DNA of 64,000 nucleotides from Sphingobacterium sp. CZ-UAM (GCF_002000245.1 NZ_MTCM01000002.1:310001-374000), one strand, 5' to 3'; shown: positions 43,509 through 53,332, counted from the stretch's first letter. Translations and numbers: made by a program. The notes: generated by a model from the letters alone, not told the origin.

Positions 43509-45047
43509 ATGATGAAAAAATTAAAACTACAATCCAATAGCAGCGCACTACTATATATTCAAATACTAAAAATTACGGTACTTGTGATCTTATACCTTCT
43601 AGTTTCTATGTTTAGTTTATCGGCTCAGACGCCCCGCAAGGACAGCGGGGCCGATGGGCTTTCAAGCAAATATCTCAAAATAGGCGATACCATCCCTCAG
43701 GCCCTTTGGGATTTGAAACTTGATGTCGTAGGACACCCGGCTGGAGCAAAGCAGATGACACTGCGTGATTATGGTAGTAAAAAGTTAATCATCCTTGATT
43801 TCTGGGCCACTTGGTGCTCGAGCTGTATAGCTGCGTTTCCAGGCCTTTATAGGTTGCAGAATGATCTTGGTGATCAGGTAAAAGTACTTTCAGTTACTTA
43901 TCAGGATCGTGCAGCGATCGGAAAATTCATCAATAAAAGTGAATTTATTCGGTCGCAGGGGCTGAAAAACACATTTTCCTCTGTCGTAAGTGATAAGCTG
44001 TTGACCAAATATTTTGAGAAGAGTGGTATCCCATTCACAGTATGTATTGATAATAGGGGGGTAGTACGCTCTTTGTCGGAGCCCAGTGAGCTGAATGCTC
44101 CTGCGCTGCGGCAAATGATCCGGGATACTAATGCTGTACCGGTAGCAGCCCAGGTCATCGAATTTAAGAGACCGCTGCTTGGCCCATATTATGATAATAA
44201 AATCCACAATTATTATTACAGTACACTTTTGCCTTACGGTAGGGGAATTTCCCAGGCTTCTGTGTTTAATGTGGATTCCCTACAGGGTTATAAACAATTG
44301 GTCGTACCTAATCTCAATGTTTTTAAGCAATATGCAGTCGCCCTTCAGTATAGCTCGAATTATAGTCCGGGTATAGCCAGGGTTCCTTCCAGATGTATAT
44401 TGGAAGTGAGTGATCCCGATAGTATAGTCAATAAGCTGAGCACTATTCAGCATTTTTGGGAGTATACCTACGAGTCTGTGAGCCCGATCACTTATGAGGA
44501 TAAAGCGATTTATAGGAAAATGGAACGTGACCTTAATTTCTATCTGGGCATGACAGCATCATATCAGAAGCGGAATGTAAACTGCCTGGTGATACGTGTT
44601 GCAGACCCTAGGAAGCTGATCATAAACAAGGAATCCACTCAATCTCCAAAAGTGATCTTAAATGGCTTGGTGGAGAGTGACGGCACTGCAAACGGAAAAT
44701 TTTTGCAAAAAGCGGAGAATGATTACAAGCAGGTAAAAAACGCCATTATAGGTATTGCGGTCAAGCATATCCCCAACCTTTTCAACCGAAGGAAGATTGC
44801 CACATTGCCGTTTATGATTGATGAGACGGGGCTCAGCGATCAGGTCAGTATCACATTGCCGGATAATATCAATGACCTGGAGCAATTAAAACAAGCATTT
44901 GCTGCCCGGGGAATGACCTTGTCGCTTGAAAACCGAGATCTGGTCATGCTGGTACTTAGAGAAGATGGATATCGGGGCGACAGCACTGTACTGCAACTGA
45001 CAGAGCAGGGTTATGTCACAGTTCAGGGAAAGGAGGGGGCACGATGA
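43509..45047 (+). CDS. TlpA-family thioredoxin-like protein with large C-terminal extension
   Basis: 512 residues. N-terminal hydrophobic segment/signal (ITVLVILYLLVSMFSLSAQ), then a TlpA domain with LIILDFWATWCSSC (Cys103/Cys106) and a cis-Pro SGIPFTV. After residue about 220 comes a 290-residue region without recognised domain that is typical for TlpA proteins coupled to SusC. Periplasmic, likely disulfide reductase. Its stop overlaps the SusC start by four bases (ATGA), indicating translational coupling. Confidence 0.9.
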   Translation: MMKKLKLQSNSSALLYIQILKITVLVILYLLVSMFSLSAQTPRKDSGADGLSSKYLKIGDTIPQALWDLKLDVVGHPAGAKQMTLRDYGSKKLIILDFWATWCSSCIAAFPGLYRLQNDLGDQVKVLSVTYQDRAAIGKFINKSEFIRSQGLKNTFSSVVSDKLLTKYFEKSGIPFTVCIDNRGVVRSLSEPSELNAPALRQMIRDTNAVPVAAQVIEFKRPLLGPYYDNKIHNYYYSTLLPYGRGISQASVFNVDSLQGYKQLVVPNLNVFKQYAVALQYSSNYSPGIARVPSRCILEVSDPDSIVNKLSTIQHFWEYTYESVSPITYEDKAIYRKMERDLNFYLGMTASYQKRNVNCLVIRVADPRKLIINKESTQSPKVILNGLVESDGTANGKFLQKAENDYKQVKNAIIGIAVKHIPNLFNRRKIATLPFMIDETGLSDQVSITLPDNINDLEQLKQAFAARGMTLSLENRDLVMLVLREDGYRGDSTVLQLTEQGYVTVQGKEGAR

Positions 45048-48000
45048 AAAGTTTTCTGCTCATAATAATCAGCTGTGTCCTTACCTACTTAAAAACATGG
45101 GCGCAGGGAGAAGTCATCCGAATTCAAGATACTGATACAAGATTACCGCTAGCTGCTGTGTCAATAAAAGACTGTGGCGGCAAGCTGCTGGGTGCTACAG
45201 ATGCACAAGGGGAGCTGTCCATCAAAGGAGAGGTCACCTGTCTTACTTTTCACAGGCTGGGTTATTTACCTGATACCCTGTCTTTGGAACTTTTAAAGCA
45301 ATACAAATGGTTAGTGTACCTAAGTCCTAAAGTGAATGAGCTGGAAGAGGTACAGGTCTCAACGGGTTATCAGACCGTTCCAAAAGAACGGGCAACAGGT
45401 GCTTTTGATGTGATCGCGCAGAAGGAACTCGATAGACAGATAGGCACGAATATCCTAGGTAGGCTCGATGGCTTAAGTAATGCGATATTATTTGAAAAGC
45501 GAGGGAATGCGCAGAATGATTTTATGGTCAGAGGGCTGAGTACTGTTACAGCTGCGATCAAGGGACCGCTGATCGTGGTAGACAATTTCCCCTACGAAGG
45601 CGATATCAATGATATCAATCCAAATGACGTCGAAAATATTACGGTACTCAAAGATGCTGCAGCTACCTCTATCTGGGGAGCCAAAGCGGGGAATGGGGTA
45701 GTAGTCATTACGCTAAAAAGAGGAAAATTTAATGTGCCGATACGCCTTTCGGTGACCAGCAATTTATCCGTAGTCAGTAAAGAAGATCCTTACTATCGTT
45801 CACAGGTTGACAATATGACCTATATCAATACAGAGCGTTTTTTATTCGATCAGGGCTATTACAACAATCTGCTCAATAACCGGAACAATTATCCAGTAAT
45901 CAGTCCCGTCGTGGAGCTGCTAAATGATCACCGCAATAATTTCATAGATGATGCGTCTCTTAATGCGAAGCTTAATTCAATTGCTCAGGGTGATCTGCGG
46001 GGAGACATCTCAAGATACCTCCGTCAAAAAGGAATCAACCAGCAGTATAATATGCAGCTGAGTAGCGGAAACGAGAAGCTGGCATCCATATGGTCGCTGG
46101 GCTTTGATCAGGTACGAAGCAATATCGTAGGAAATGGCAATAGCCGTTTTACGCTGCGCACGCAACAGACGTGGCGACCGGTACCACGACTGTTGCTGAC
46201 CGGTGGCTTACAATTCAATGCGAATAAAACCTCAGACAATGGAATTACTTCCGTTCGGATCGGAAGCGTTGGTGCAGCATATCCTTATACACGTCTAGTA
46301 GACACGGAGGGGAATCCAAACCGTGTGGAACAGAACTATAGAAGTCGGTTTCTGGATACATTGGGTACAGGTAAACTCTTGGACTGGTCTTATTATCCGT
46401 TGGTGGATCAGAGGCTTTTGGATAAAGTCAATAATTCAAATGTGCTCAAATTTGACTTTGCGGCACAATATGAATGGGGTAAAGGACTTCGCTCGGAGTG
46501 GCGGTATCAATATTTTACGTCAAATGGACTCGACCAGGACCGCATGGATCGGAATTCATTTTATGTACGGGACCTGGTCAATAAATACACGCAATTGAAG
46601 GGAAATTTACCCGAACGTCCCATTCCACTGGGTGATATCATGGATCGAACTTCGAGCCGGCAATATGGACACAATGTAAGGGCGCAGCTTTCTTACGATA
46701 AGCAGGCTCACCTCGGAGATATCAACATGCTGGTTGGTATGGAGATTAGGGATAATAGAGGACTTGGGAATACCTATCGGCAATATGGTTATGACCCGGA
46801 TCTTGAAATATCCCAGCCTGTTGATTATGGAAACATTTATGATTATTATGCCGGGCTGGGAAGGGGGCGGATTTGGTATAATTTCAATAATGAACGTAAT
46901 GTCGACCGTTTTGTATCTGTCTATTTTAACGGCTCGTATAATCTATTAAAGAAATATACAATTTCTGCAAGTGCCCGCCGGGATGCGTCCAACTTATTTG
47001 GGGTGAATACCAATAATAGATGGAAACCGCTCTGGTCAGTCGGTGGTCTTTGGAATATTGACCGGGAAAGTTTTTATAGCTGGACATGGATGCCGCGCCT
47101 TTCTCTGCGGGCTACCTATGGAAAAAGCGGAAATGTCAATAATACCATTCCTGCCCAGACGACTATAACATACAGTTCCGGCGCGAGCTCATTGGGAGGG
47201 TTTACCAACGCTTATGTGAATAATCCTCCCAATCCTGATCTGCGTTGGGAAAACGTGAGCCAACTAAATAGCGCATTGGATTTTGCAGCTTTCAAGAATC
47301 GTATAACGGGATCGTTTTCTTATTTCAGAAAAAATGCAACAGATTTAATTGCTATTGTCAATGTGGACCCGACCCTAGGTGTCGATTTGCTCAATAGAAA
47401 TGCAGCGAGTTTGCGAACACAGGGCTGGGAACTCCAGCTCAATTCCCTGAATATTGATGCGGCTCTGAAGTGGCGAACAAGCCTTTTGCTTTCATCTAAT
47501 AAAACAAAGATTACCAAGTATAGCTATAAATCGAATGTGATCGCCAATTTGGTGGCTTCGGGACAAAACCTGTCGCCAATAGAGGGGTACTCAGCTTATA
47601 ATCTCGTCAGTTATCGCTTTATGGGGCTCACTTCGGATACTGGCAGTCCACAATTTAGCGTGGGCGGTGAGCCTTATATGAACTATGCGAACCTAAAATC
47701 AAAGGTAACGCTCGAAGACCTGGTATTTCATGGTCAGGCAGTACCGGAGCAGTTTGGCAACCTAAGGAATATTTTTACTTATGGAGCCTGGGAGCTAGGT
47801 GTAAACATTGCCTATCGCTTCAACTATTTTTTCAGAAGGGAATCGGTCAACTATTCGTCTCTGTCATCCAATACGCCGCTGCATAGTGATTATTACAAAC
47901 GCTGGCAAAAATCGGGGGACGAAGCCGCGACCAATGTGCCTGCATTTATCTATCCGTTGAACTCGAATAGGGATCAGTTTTACACCAATTCGGATATCCT

Positions 48001-48211
48001 GGTCGAAAAGGGGGATAACATTGCGCTTCAGGATGTAAGTTTGAGTTATTCGATTCCTGCCAAGTCGACTTATTTTAAACGTATTTCACTGCAGGCCTAT
48101 GCCCGTAATCTTGGTATTATATGGAAAGCGACAATGACGGACCTGGACCCCAATGGCATCACGATACGCATTCCAGCACAATTTTCCTTAGGTCTTAACG
48201 CTCAATTTTAA
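45044..48211 (+). CDS. SusC/RagA TonB-dependent outer-membrane transporter (no STN domain)
   Basis: 1055 residues. Signal peptide ending TWAQG, carboxypeptidase-regulatory-like domain (about 25-95), plug (EEVQVSTGYQTVPKERATGAFD, LGRLDGLSNAI, FMVRGLSTV, PLIVVDNFPYEGD, AAATSIWGAKAGNGVVVITLK) and barrel ending SLGLNAQF. No STN domain, so it should not signal to a FecR protein; regulation must be at the operon promoter. Translation is coupled to the TlpA-like gene; susD follows after 4 bp. Confidence 0.95.
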   Translation: MKSFLLIIISCVLTYLKTWAQGEVIRIQDTDTRLPLAAVSIKDCGGKLLGATDAQGELSIKGEVTCLTFHRLGYLPDTLSLELLKQYKWLVYLSPKVNELEEVQVSTGYQTVPKERATGAFDVIAQKELDRQIGTNILGRLDGLSNAILFEKRGNAQNDFMVRGLSTVTAAIKGPLIVVDNFPYEGDINDINPNDVENITVLKDAAATSIWGAKAGNGVVVITLKRGKFNVPIRLSVTSNLSVVSKEDPYYRSQVDNMTYINTERFLFDQGYYNNLLNNRNNYPVISPVVELLNDHRNNFIDDASLNAKLNSIAQGDLRGDISRYLRQKGINQQYNMQLSSGNEKLASIWSLGFDQVRSNIVGNGNSRFTLRTQQTWRPVPRLLLTGGLQFNANKTSDNGITSVRIGSVGAAYPYTRLVDTEGNPNRVEQNYRSRFLDTLGTGKLLDWSYYPLVDQRLLDKVNNSNVLKFDFAAQYEWGKGLRSEWRYQYFTSNGLDQDRMDRNSFYVRDLVNKYTQLKGNLPERPIPLGDIMDRTSSRQYGHNVRAQLSYDKQAHLGDINMLVGMEIRDNRGLGNTYRQYGYDPDLEISQPVDYGNIYDYYAGLGRGRIWYNFNNERNVDRFVSVYFNGSYNLLKKYTISASARRDASNLFGVNTNNRWKPLWSVGGLWNIDRESFYSWTWMPRLSLRATYGKSGNVNNTIPAQTTITYSSGASSLGGFTNAYVNNPPNPDLRWENVSQLNSALDFAAFKNRITGSFSYFRKNATDLIAIVNVDPTLGVDLLNRNAASLRTQGWELQLNSLNIDAALKWRTSLLLSSNKTKITKYSYKSNVIANLVASGQNLSPIEGYSAYNLVSYRFMGLTSDTGSPQFSVGGEPYMNYANLKSKVTLEDLVFHGQAVPEQFGNLRNIFTYGAWELGVNIAYRFNYFFRRESVNYSSLSSNTPLHSDYYKRWQKSGDEAATNVPAFIYPLNSNRDQFYTNSDILVEKGDNIALQDVSLSYSIPAKSTYFKRISLQAYARNLGIIWKATMTDLDPNGITIRIPAQFSLGLNAQF

Positions 48212-48215
48212 AATT

Positions 48216-49571
48216 ATGAACAGATATTTAACTTGGCTGATCTTAGGCTGCATGTTGGTAGCTACGGCTGGATGTAATAAATTTTTGGAGGAGAAATCCA
48301 AGACCTCTTTGGCAATTCCCAAAACGGTCAAAGACTTGCAGGCTCTAATGGACTATGAACTGTATACCATTCGTAGTTTTCCCGTTGGGATGGATGTGGC
48401 CGCTGACTATTATTTCATGAATGATAATGATGTGAAAAGCCTAGGGAGCGAGCTCAGCGACATATACTTATTGAACAATAAAGAGACGAAACTTTCTGAC
48501 TGGTCTGAAAGTTATAAAAAGATTATGTATGCCAATATTGTCCTTGACAATATTGACAGGGCCGCGCTTGATGGATTAACGGTTGCAGATAAAAACTTGA
48601 CAAAAGGAACGGCATTGTTTCATCGCAGCTGGAATTTCTTTTGGCTTGTACAGCAGTTTTCACCTGCTTATGACGGTGGTACAGCAAAGCTTGAACTAGG
48701 GATACCACTTCGTAATACATCGGATATCAATGTCAGTTTCCAGCGGGCCACCTTAGAACAAACATTTGTACAGATCATCAGCGATCTGAAAGAAGCAATT
48801 TCATTGCTTCCCGATTTGCCGCTCAAAAAAACAAGACCTTCCAAAGCTGCGGTCTACGCTCTTTTGGCAAGGACACTGCTCTATATGGGGAATTTGGATG
48901 AAGCTTTAAAGTACGCGACCCTTTGCCTGCAGATCCAACCTGATCTGATCAACTATAATCTTATCCCGCCGAATGCTGCGACACCTTTTGAACTCATGAA
49001 TAGCGAAGTGATCTTCCACTGTAGCTTGGCCGCTTCAGACAAAATATTTGGTGGAACAAAATCTTATGTTGACACGCTATTGTTCGAAAGTTACCCTGAG
49101 GGCGATCTGAGGAAATCACTATACTTTAAAAAGAGTACAAATGGATTCTTTAATTTCAAGGGAAGCTATGGCGGACCAACAGGAACGGCTGAGTTTGCGG
49201 GCCTGGCCACAGATGAAATTTATCTGATAAAAGCGGAATGTGAAGCGAGATCAAATAAGTTGCTTGATGCAAACAATACCATGACGGATTTATTGAAAGT
49301 ACGCTTTGAATCAGGTAAGCTACCTATCATACCCAAAGATAAATCTGGACTGACCAATTTTATATTGGGTGAACGTGAAAAAGAACTGGCTTTTCGATTT
49401 GGGATCAGATGGGCTGATATTAAGCGATTGAATAAGCTTTATGATGCTGGCATAAGCATAAAACGGATTGTCGATGGAAAAGAGTATGTGCTGGAGCCGA
49501 ATGATAAACGTTTTGCCATGTGGATTCCGCCAACGATTATTGTCGAAGGCGATCTGCTGCAAAATCCATAG
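48216..49571 (+). CDS. SusD/RagB surface lipoprotein
   Basis: 451 residues. Lipobox ATAGC (Cys about 20, NKFLEEK). SusD-like TPR scaffold with RSWNFFWLVQQFSPAYD where SusD has the RAYYYF element, LIKAECEARSNK and LGEREKELAFRFGIRWADIKRLN near the C-terminus. Short RagB-like form. Ends 6 bp before a strong terminator, so the operon is 43145-49571. Confidence 0.94.
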   Translation: MNRYLTWLILGCMLVATAGCNKFLEEKSKTSLAIPKTVKDLQALMDYELYTIRSFPVGMDVAADYYFMNDNDVKSLGSELSDIYLLNNKETKLSDWSESYKKIMYANIVLDNIDRAALDGLTVADKNLTKGTALFHRSWNFFWLVQQFSPAYDGGTAKLELGIPLRNTSDINVSFQRATLEQTFVQIISDLKEAISLLPDLPLKKTRPSKAAVYALLARTLLYMGNLDEALKYATLCLQIQPDLINYNLIPPNAATPFELMNSEVIFHCSLAASDKIFGGTKSYVDTLLFESYPEGDLRKSLYFKKSTNGFFNFKGSYGGPTGTAEFAGLATDEIYLIKAECEARSNKLLDANNTMTDLLKVRFESGKLPIIPKDKSGLTNFILGEREKELAFRFGIRWADIKRLNKLYDAGISIKRIVDGKEYVLEPNDKRFAMWIPPTIIVEGDLLQNP

Positions 49572-49577
49572 TAAGAG

Positions 49578-49605
49578 GAGAGGGCAAAATGCCCTCTCTT
49601 TTCTT
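49578..49605. terminator. Rho-independent terminator after the TlpA-SusCD operon
   Basis: GAGAGGGC and GCCCTCTC, a perfect 8-bp GC-rich stem with loop AAAAT, followed by TTTTCTT. It lies between convergent genes and may serve both strands. Confidence 0.85.
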
Positions 49606-49613
49606 AATCGCCC

Positions 49614-49937
49614 CTATTCACCTCGATAAAATACATGTGATGTCGGCACTCCACTATTGATTTCAGCTTCCAATTGTGGAGTCATTTGTGGTTTGCCAGC
49701 ATTATTTTCAGCTTTGATGCCACAAAAAACATCATCCTCCGGACATAAATCTGCGATATCGCCCGAATACGATTGATAGTTGTTAGGATCAGTCAAATCT
49801 CCTGTAGGATCAATAACTTCCCATGATTGTTCGGCAGTACTAGCTGCTTTTTTACTCATTTCATTGGCGTGTCCAACATAGACACCCATTCCTAAGATTG
49901 CTCCCAAAATTGGAACAAATAATTTTACTCTTTTCAT
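49614..49937 (-). CDS. DUF6520-like small secreted protein
   Basis: 107 residues. Signal peptide MKRVKLFVPILGAILGMG with cleavage near HANE, then a short acidic mature part (pI clearly low) with two cysteines close together, CPEDDVFCG. Layout and length fit the DUF6520 family found in Bacteroidota beside MauE/DoxX and TlpA-SusCD genes. Function unknown; it might be a small secreted disulfide-containing peptide or structural protein. 131 bp downstream of the MauE-like gene on the same strand. Confidence 0.65.
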   Translation of the reverse strand: MKRVKLFVPILGAILGMGVYVGHANEMSKKAASTAEQSWEVIDPTGDLTDPNNYQSYSGDIADLCPEDDVFCGIKAENNAGKPQMTPQLEAEINSGVPTSHVFYRGE

Positions 49938-50068
49938 GTTGATAATATTTTAATGTTTATAAATACAGATCATTGGTTTCTAATTATTCCAAATCTTGTC
50001 CCGGTGACTTGCCTTAGGTTATGCTTATGATATATCTGAATTGTCGCAATCCCGAGCGAAGATCTAGA

Positions 50069-50638
50069 TCAGTTATTGACCAGTGTCCTGTTGGTTGAAC
50101 TCCCGTCAGAGTTCACTATGCATAGTTTTTTTAATCTCCTTTTTAATTTATACTCCATCAAGAATGCTGGAGAGCCTAGTAATGTAATGCCCAGATTGAA
50201 AAAGAAATGCTGCTTCCAGCTCATCTTTTCAAATACTTTACCGCAGGCACAGGGAACATAACCATAGATTTCGATGAAAGCTAAATATGCATAAACTGTA
50301 TATGCTGTCATCAGCAAAATAGCAAGTCCCAATCCCCAAAATCTTAATTTGGGAATACATAACAATGCTACTGTTCCCAGTTCCAGTATCGGCAATAGAT
50401 AACTTAAAATGGCTGTTGACCAGTCAGGAAGAGGCTGCTTATTCAGCTGACTTACAAAAACCAAATGATTAAACACTTTACCTAGCCCTGTCACGAAAAA
50501 CAATAAGATAAACATCACTAATGCAAATAGGATGTAGACTTCTATAAATGTTTCCCATCTATTTCTTCGGGTATTATTTGGCGCTCTAGCTTCTGCCCCA
50601 ATCCCATCGTTTTGATTGTATTTTTCGTGTTGTTTCAT
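50069..50638 (-). CDS. MauE/DoxX-family redox-associated membrane protein
   Basis: 189 residues with four TM helices (about 35-55, 75-95, 100-120, 140-160). The MauE-type motif CACGKVFEKMSWKQHFFFNLGITLL follows TM3. GLGKVFNHLVFV in the first helix region matches the quinone/redox-binding half. MauE-like proteins supply or accept electrons in periplasmic disulfide formation. Paired here with a two-cysteine secreted protein, so a role in its oxidation is likely. Start ATG 50638. Confidence 0.85.
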   Translation of the reverse strand: MKQHEKYNQNDGIGAEARAPNNTRRNRWETFIEVYILFALVMFILLFFVTGLGKVFNHLVFVSQLNKQPLPDWSTAILSYLLPILELGTVALLCIPKLRFWGLGLAILLMTAYTVYAYLAFIEIYGYVPCACGKVFEKMSWKQHFFFNLGITLLGSPAFLMEYKLKRRLKKLCIVNSDGSSTNRTLVNN

Positions 50639-50747
50639 CTTTTGTTTTGTTCAATCTCTTACTACCTTTTATTAGGCTAAATTACAATGATAAAAGGCCG
50701 AGCGTTAAGCAGAAAACAAGCTGTCGATTGGTAGAAAATAGGGTTGG

Positions 50748-51770
50748 CTAGGAGGGCGGTTCTTGAAGATCATTTTTAGACGATGGGTCATTGCCCACAT
50801 TTTCCTGCTGTTGCTTAAAGGTCAGTGGAGTAAGTCCAGTCTGGTTTTTGATAAATTTATGAAGCTCATTGATACTGCTGAAGCCACATTCCTCAGCAGT
50901 GGTAGCTAATTTTTCATTGCCCACAATAATGGAAGCAATATAGTCCAGGAGCAACTGATTGCGGTAGTCATGAAATGTATAAGCATACTGTTTTTTATGT
51001 TCTTCGTTGATACGATCTCTGGACTTTAAAAGCACTGCGGCAACATCCGATAACCTGACTTTAGCCCCTTGATGCAAAATCATAATCTGTAATAAATTAC
51101 GTGCTTGGTCAATCAGTTGTTCCTCACCATCCTCGCTTATCTTAAACCTGCTCAGCTGGATCAGAAAGATCAGGTGCTTTAAGAGCATATATTCATTATC
51201 AAGAATGTGGGGATTGATCTTGCTAAAAAGTAATTGCAATTGACGCTTGGTCACCTCGCCTACACGAAATGTAACACTTTTATCCGATCGGATGGACTGC
51301 TCCTTTTTGGCATTGACGAGATGTTGTAAAAAATTAAAATGCCGGTTGGCAGGTGGTCTGAACAGCCCTGCATCTAATATAAAACCGACTAAGATATGAT
51401 GACCTTGTGGTAAGCTAACCTTATATTCGCCTTTGGCCAGATAGAGATAAGCGCCTTGCCCTTCGATAAAATCCATCACAAAATTATCGATGTCGTGATG
51501 CTGTCGGATCGGCTTGCTGCTTTGTAGTGAATAGCTAAGATGTAGGTCACCCAATGTAATGTACACTGGGATAGTTGCTTCTTTTTCTATCCAAAACTCA
51601 TAGTAATAGAGATAGCCATAGCGACCGTCAAAGGTCTGTTCGCTGATGCAATTGTCGGGCGATATCCAATGCCGCTCTTGAGCGTGGCGAATGGGATAAC
51701 TCAATTCATACTTTTGCAGCTCGACGAGCTGATATTCCTCGGGTAGGTTAAAGTCATAACTTCTTTCCAT
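50748..51770 (-). CDS. AraC-family transcriptional regulator
   Basis: 340 residues. A long N-terminal beta-rich domain of unknown ligand (FWIEKEATIPVYITLGDLHLSY, AKGEYKVSLPQGHHILVGF) is followed by the AraC double HTH at about 240-325, with LATTAEECGFSSINELHKFIKNQTGLTPLTFKQQ as second HTH. It is 109 bp upstream of the MauE-like gene in the same direction and is the most probable regulator of the MauE-DUF6520 genes or of the TlpA-SusCD operon opposite. Confidence 0.9.
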   Translation of the reverse strand: MERSYDFNLPEEYQLVELQKYELSYPIRHAQERHWISPDNCISEQTFDGRYGYLYYYEFWIEKEATIPVYITLGDLHLSYSLQSSKPIRQHHDIDNFVMDFIEGQGAYLYLAKGEYKVSLPQGHHILVGFILDAGLFRPPANRHFNFLQHLVNAKKEQSIRSDKSVTFRVGEVTKRQLQLLFSKINPHILDNEYMLLKHLIFLIQLSRFKISEDGEEQLIDQARNLLQIMILHQGAKVRLSDVAAVLLKSRDRINEEHKKQYAYTFHDYRNQLLLDYIASIIVGNEKLATTAEECGFSSINELHKFIKNQTGLTPLTFKQQQENVGNDPSSKNDLQEPPS

Positions 51771-52302
51771 AAAATGATCGGTTTTAACATACGTTTTCTT
51801 AACTGTTTGGTTTACTGTTGGTAATGGCCTGAATCATAGATTCTAATAAAAACAGGGAATACGACCAAAAAAAACTGTGCATGGTACTGGAGAGCTGTTG
51901 AACCGGTTGTGAGATACGGTGGAATTTGACGGTTAGCCAAATTTAGGATTCACAGGTTCGCAGCACCTATGCATCCAAAAATGATCCTTAACTCTTGCAT
52001 TTCTGCCAAATTAGCCAAGTGATCACCTCGCTTTTCTGGCCCGGAAGCAAAGTGACCGAACAAGGCAAGTTTGGTGCTAAGTATGGATAAAAAGAGATGC
52101 AATAGCTATGGAAGAGCTTTTTATGAAAATGCAGCTTTTGGCTGATCAGGCACTTTATACATTTTCCAATTCGGAAACGGTAAAGCTCATGATCGAATCT
52201 GCGGAAGAAAAATGTAGTTTATACTACTTATAACGCTTCAGCAAAAAAAATACTGGGTGATCCGGACACCCTCTTTTTAATAACCAATTTATTCGAACAA
52301 CC
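51771..52302. other. 532-bp intergenic region with short unassigned frames
   Basis: No intact gene of normal size. The minus strand has an open frame of about 50 codons starting TTG (LHLFLSILSTKLALFG, later HLANLAEMQELRIIFG) ending near 51930-51950, and the plus strand a short frame LFWPGSKVTEQGKFG just before 52090. Both could be remnants, but I cannot assign them. A 41-codon plus frame at 52108 is listed separately. Confidence 0.4.
52108..52233 (+). CDS. Possible 41-aa small protein
   Basis: ATG 52108 to TAA 52231-52233; helical, acidic, starts MEELFMKMQLLADQAL. No homology recognised, no promoter seen; weak support. Confidence 0.2.
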   Translation: MEELFMKMQLLADQALYTFSNSETVKLMIESAEEKCSLYYL

Positions 52303-53280
52303 ATGAATACTATATCTAAACAGCAGGAAAAAAGTCCTGAAATAACAAGCGAAAAATTATTCCTTCGTACCGATCGATGGTACCGGATCCTCAAAAGCAT
52401 TTCTCTTTTATACCGCTGGGAATTGATCCATAGCAAAGATAATCTGATCAGACTACTGCAGATGCAGCAAAGTTGGCTGGCGCAACAGCATTATCGGACA
52501 GATGACACTTTATTGGATCAGTTGACCAGTTCCTTGCCGCTGCTCGATCGGCAGCCTCGTATCTGGTCCTGCATGCATATTGGCCCATATGGGATGGTTG
52601 CCAGAGCGCTCATGGTACTGGGCCGAAAGTTGGCTATACTGCTCCGTGAAGATGTCTATGAAAAACAGGGTCAGATCTATCGGCAGCAATACAAACTGTC
52701 CTTTGGCCGTGAAGCTACTGCAGCTGAACTGCTGTTTATTAAAGCCGATCGCGGCAATCCATTGTTAAAACTCCGGGAAGCTCTCCGTAGGGGCTATGAT
52801 GTAATCATATTCATTGACGGGCAACTGCGTATTGGTGATCTTAGTAGGGGATGGGCCAGGATAAAACTGCATGACACTGATTTACTGCTACGTGAGGGTG
52901 TCACTGCTTTAGCCCATTGGACGGGTATGCCCATTAGACCACTTATAGTGACTACGATAGCCGGACAAATCAAGCTGCGGATTACCGAAGATTTTTGTGT
53001 GAAAAGTAAGGCAGATTATTCCGTAGCCATGCAATATATAATTGAGTTGCTGCGGGACTTAGATGTGGAGGAACTGCTCCAATGGGAGTGCTTACCGGCA
53101 ATTTTTGAAGGACAGGCTGATCCAGCCGAAATGAAACTCAGGGATGCGATCTGGCTACCATTTCTGGCTGGTGATACAGGGATGCTCTTTGATATAGCCA
53201 CTGGATTTTCGGCGAGTATCGGGCCAAAGGAATTCGAAATTGCCTGCCAGAAATTTAAGGAAATCGGGGTCATTACTTAA
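52303..53280 (+). CDS. Divergent LPLAT-superfamily (LpxL/HtrB-like) protein
   Basis: 325 residues, no signal peptide. The middle resembles lysophospholipid/lipid A acyltransferases: RIWSCMHIGPYGMVARAL where the family has the HX4(D/E) motif, LREDVYEKQGQIYRQ, RRGYDVIIFIDGQLR, and REGVTALAHWTGMPIRPLIV. In the active-site motif the acidic residue is missing (HIGPYG), so acyltransferase chemistry is doubtful. It stands between the AraC and two-component genes with no operon partner closer than 110 bp. In Bacteroidota such proteins occur next to peptide/natural-product loci, but that link is not shown here. Confidence 0.55.
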   Translation: MNTISKQQEKSPEITSEKLFLRTDRWYRILKSISLLYRWELIHSKDNLIRLLQMQQSWLAQQHYRTDDTLLDQLTSSLPLLDRQPRIWSCMHIGPYGMVARALMVLGRKLAILLREDVYEKQGQIYRQQYKLSFGREATAAELLFIKADRGNPLLKLREALRRGYDVIIFIDGQLRIGDLSRGWARIKLHDTDLLLREGVTALAHWTGMPIRPLIVTTIAGQIKLRITEDFCVKSKADYSVAMQYIIELLRDLDVEELLQWECLPAIFEGQADPAEMKLRDAIWLPFLAGDTGMLFDIATGFSASIGPKEFEIACQKFKEIGVIT

Positions 53281-53300
53281 TGTCCCAGTCTTGTTACAGT

Positions 53301-53332
53301 TTTGTGGAAATCCCTTTTAATTTATAAATTGT
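53301..53332 (+). promoter_or_regulatory. Weak candidate promoter for the two-component genes
   Basis: TTTG (53301-53304), 20 bases, then TAAATTGT (53325-53332), a partial match to TTTG-N19-21-TAnnTTTG. Spacing is right, the -7 element is imperfect; about 60 bp before the ATG. Confidence 0.3.
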
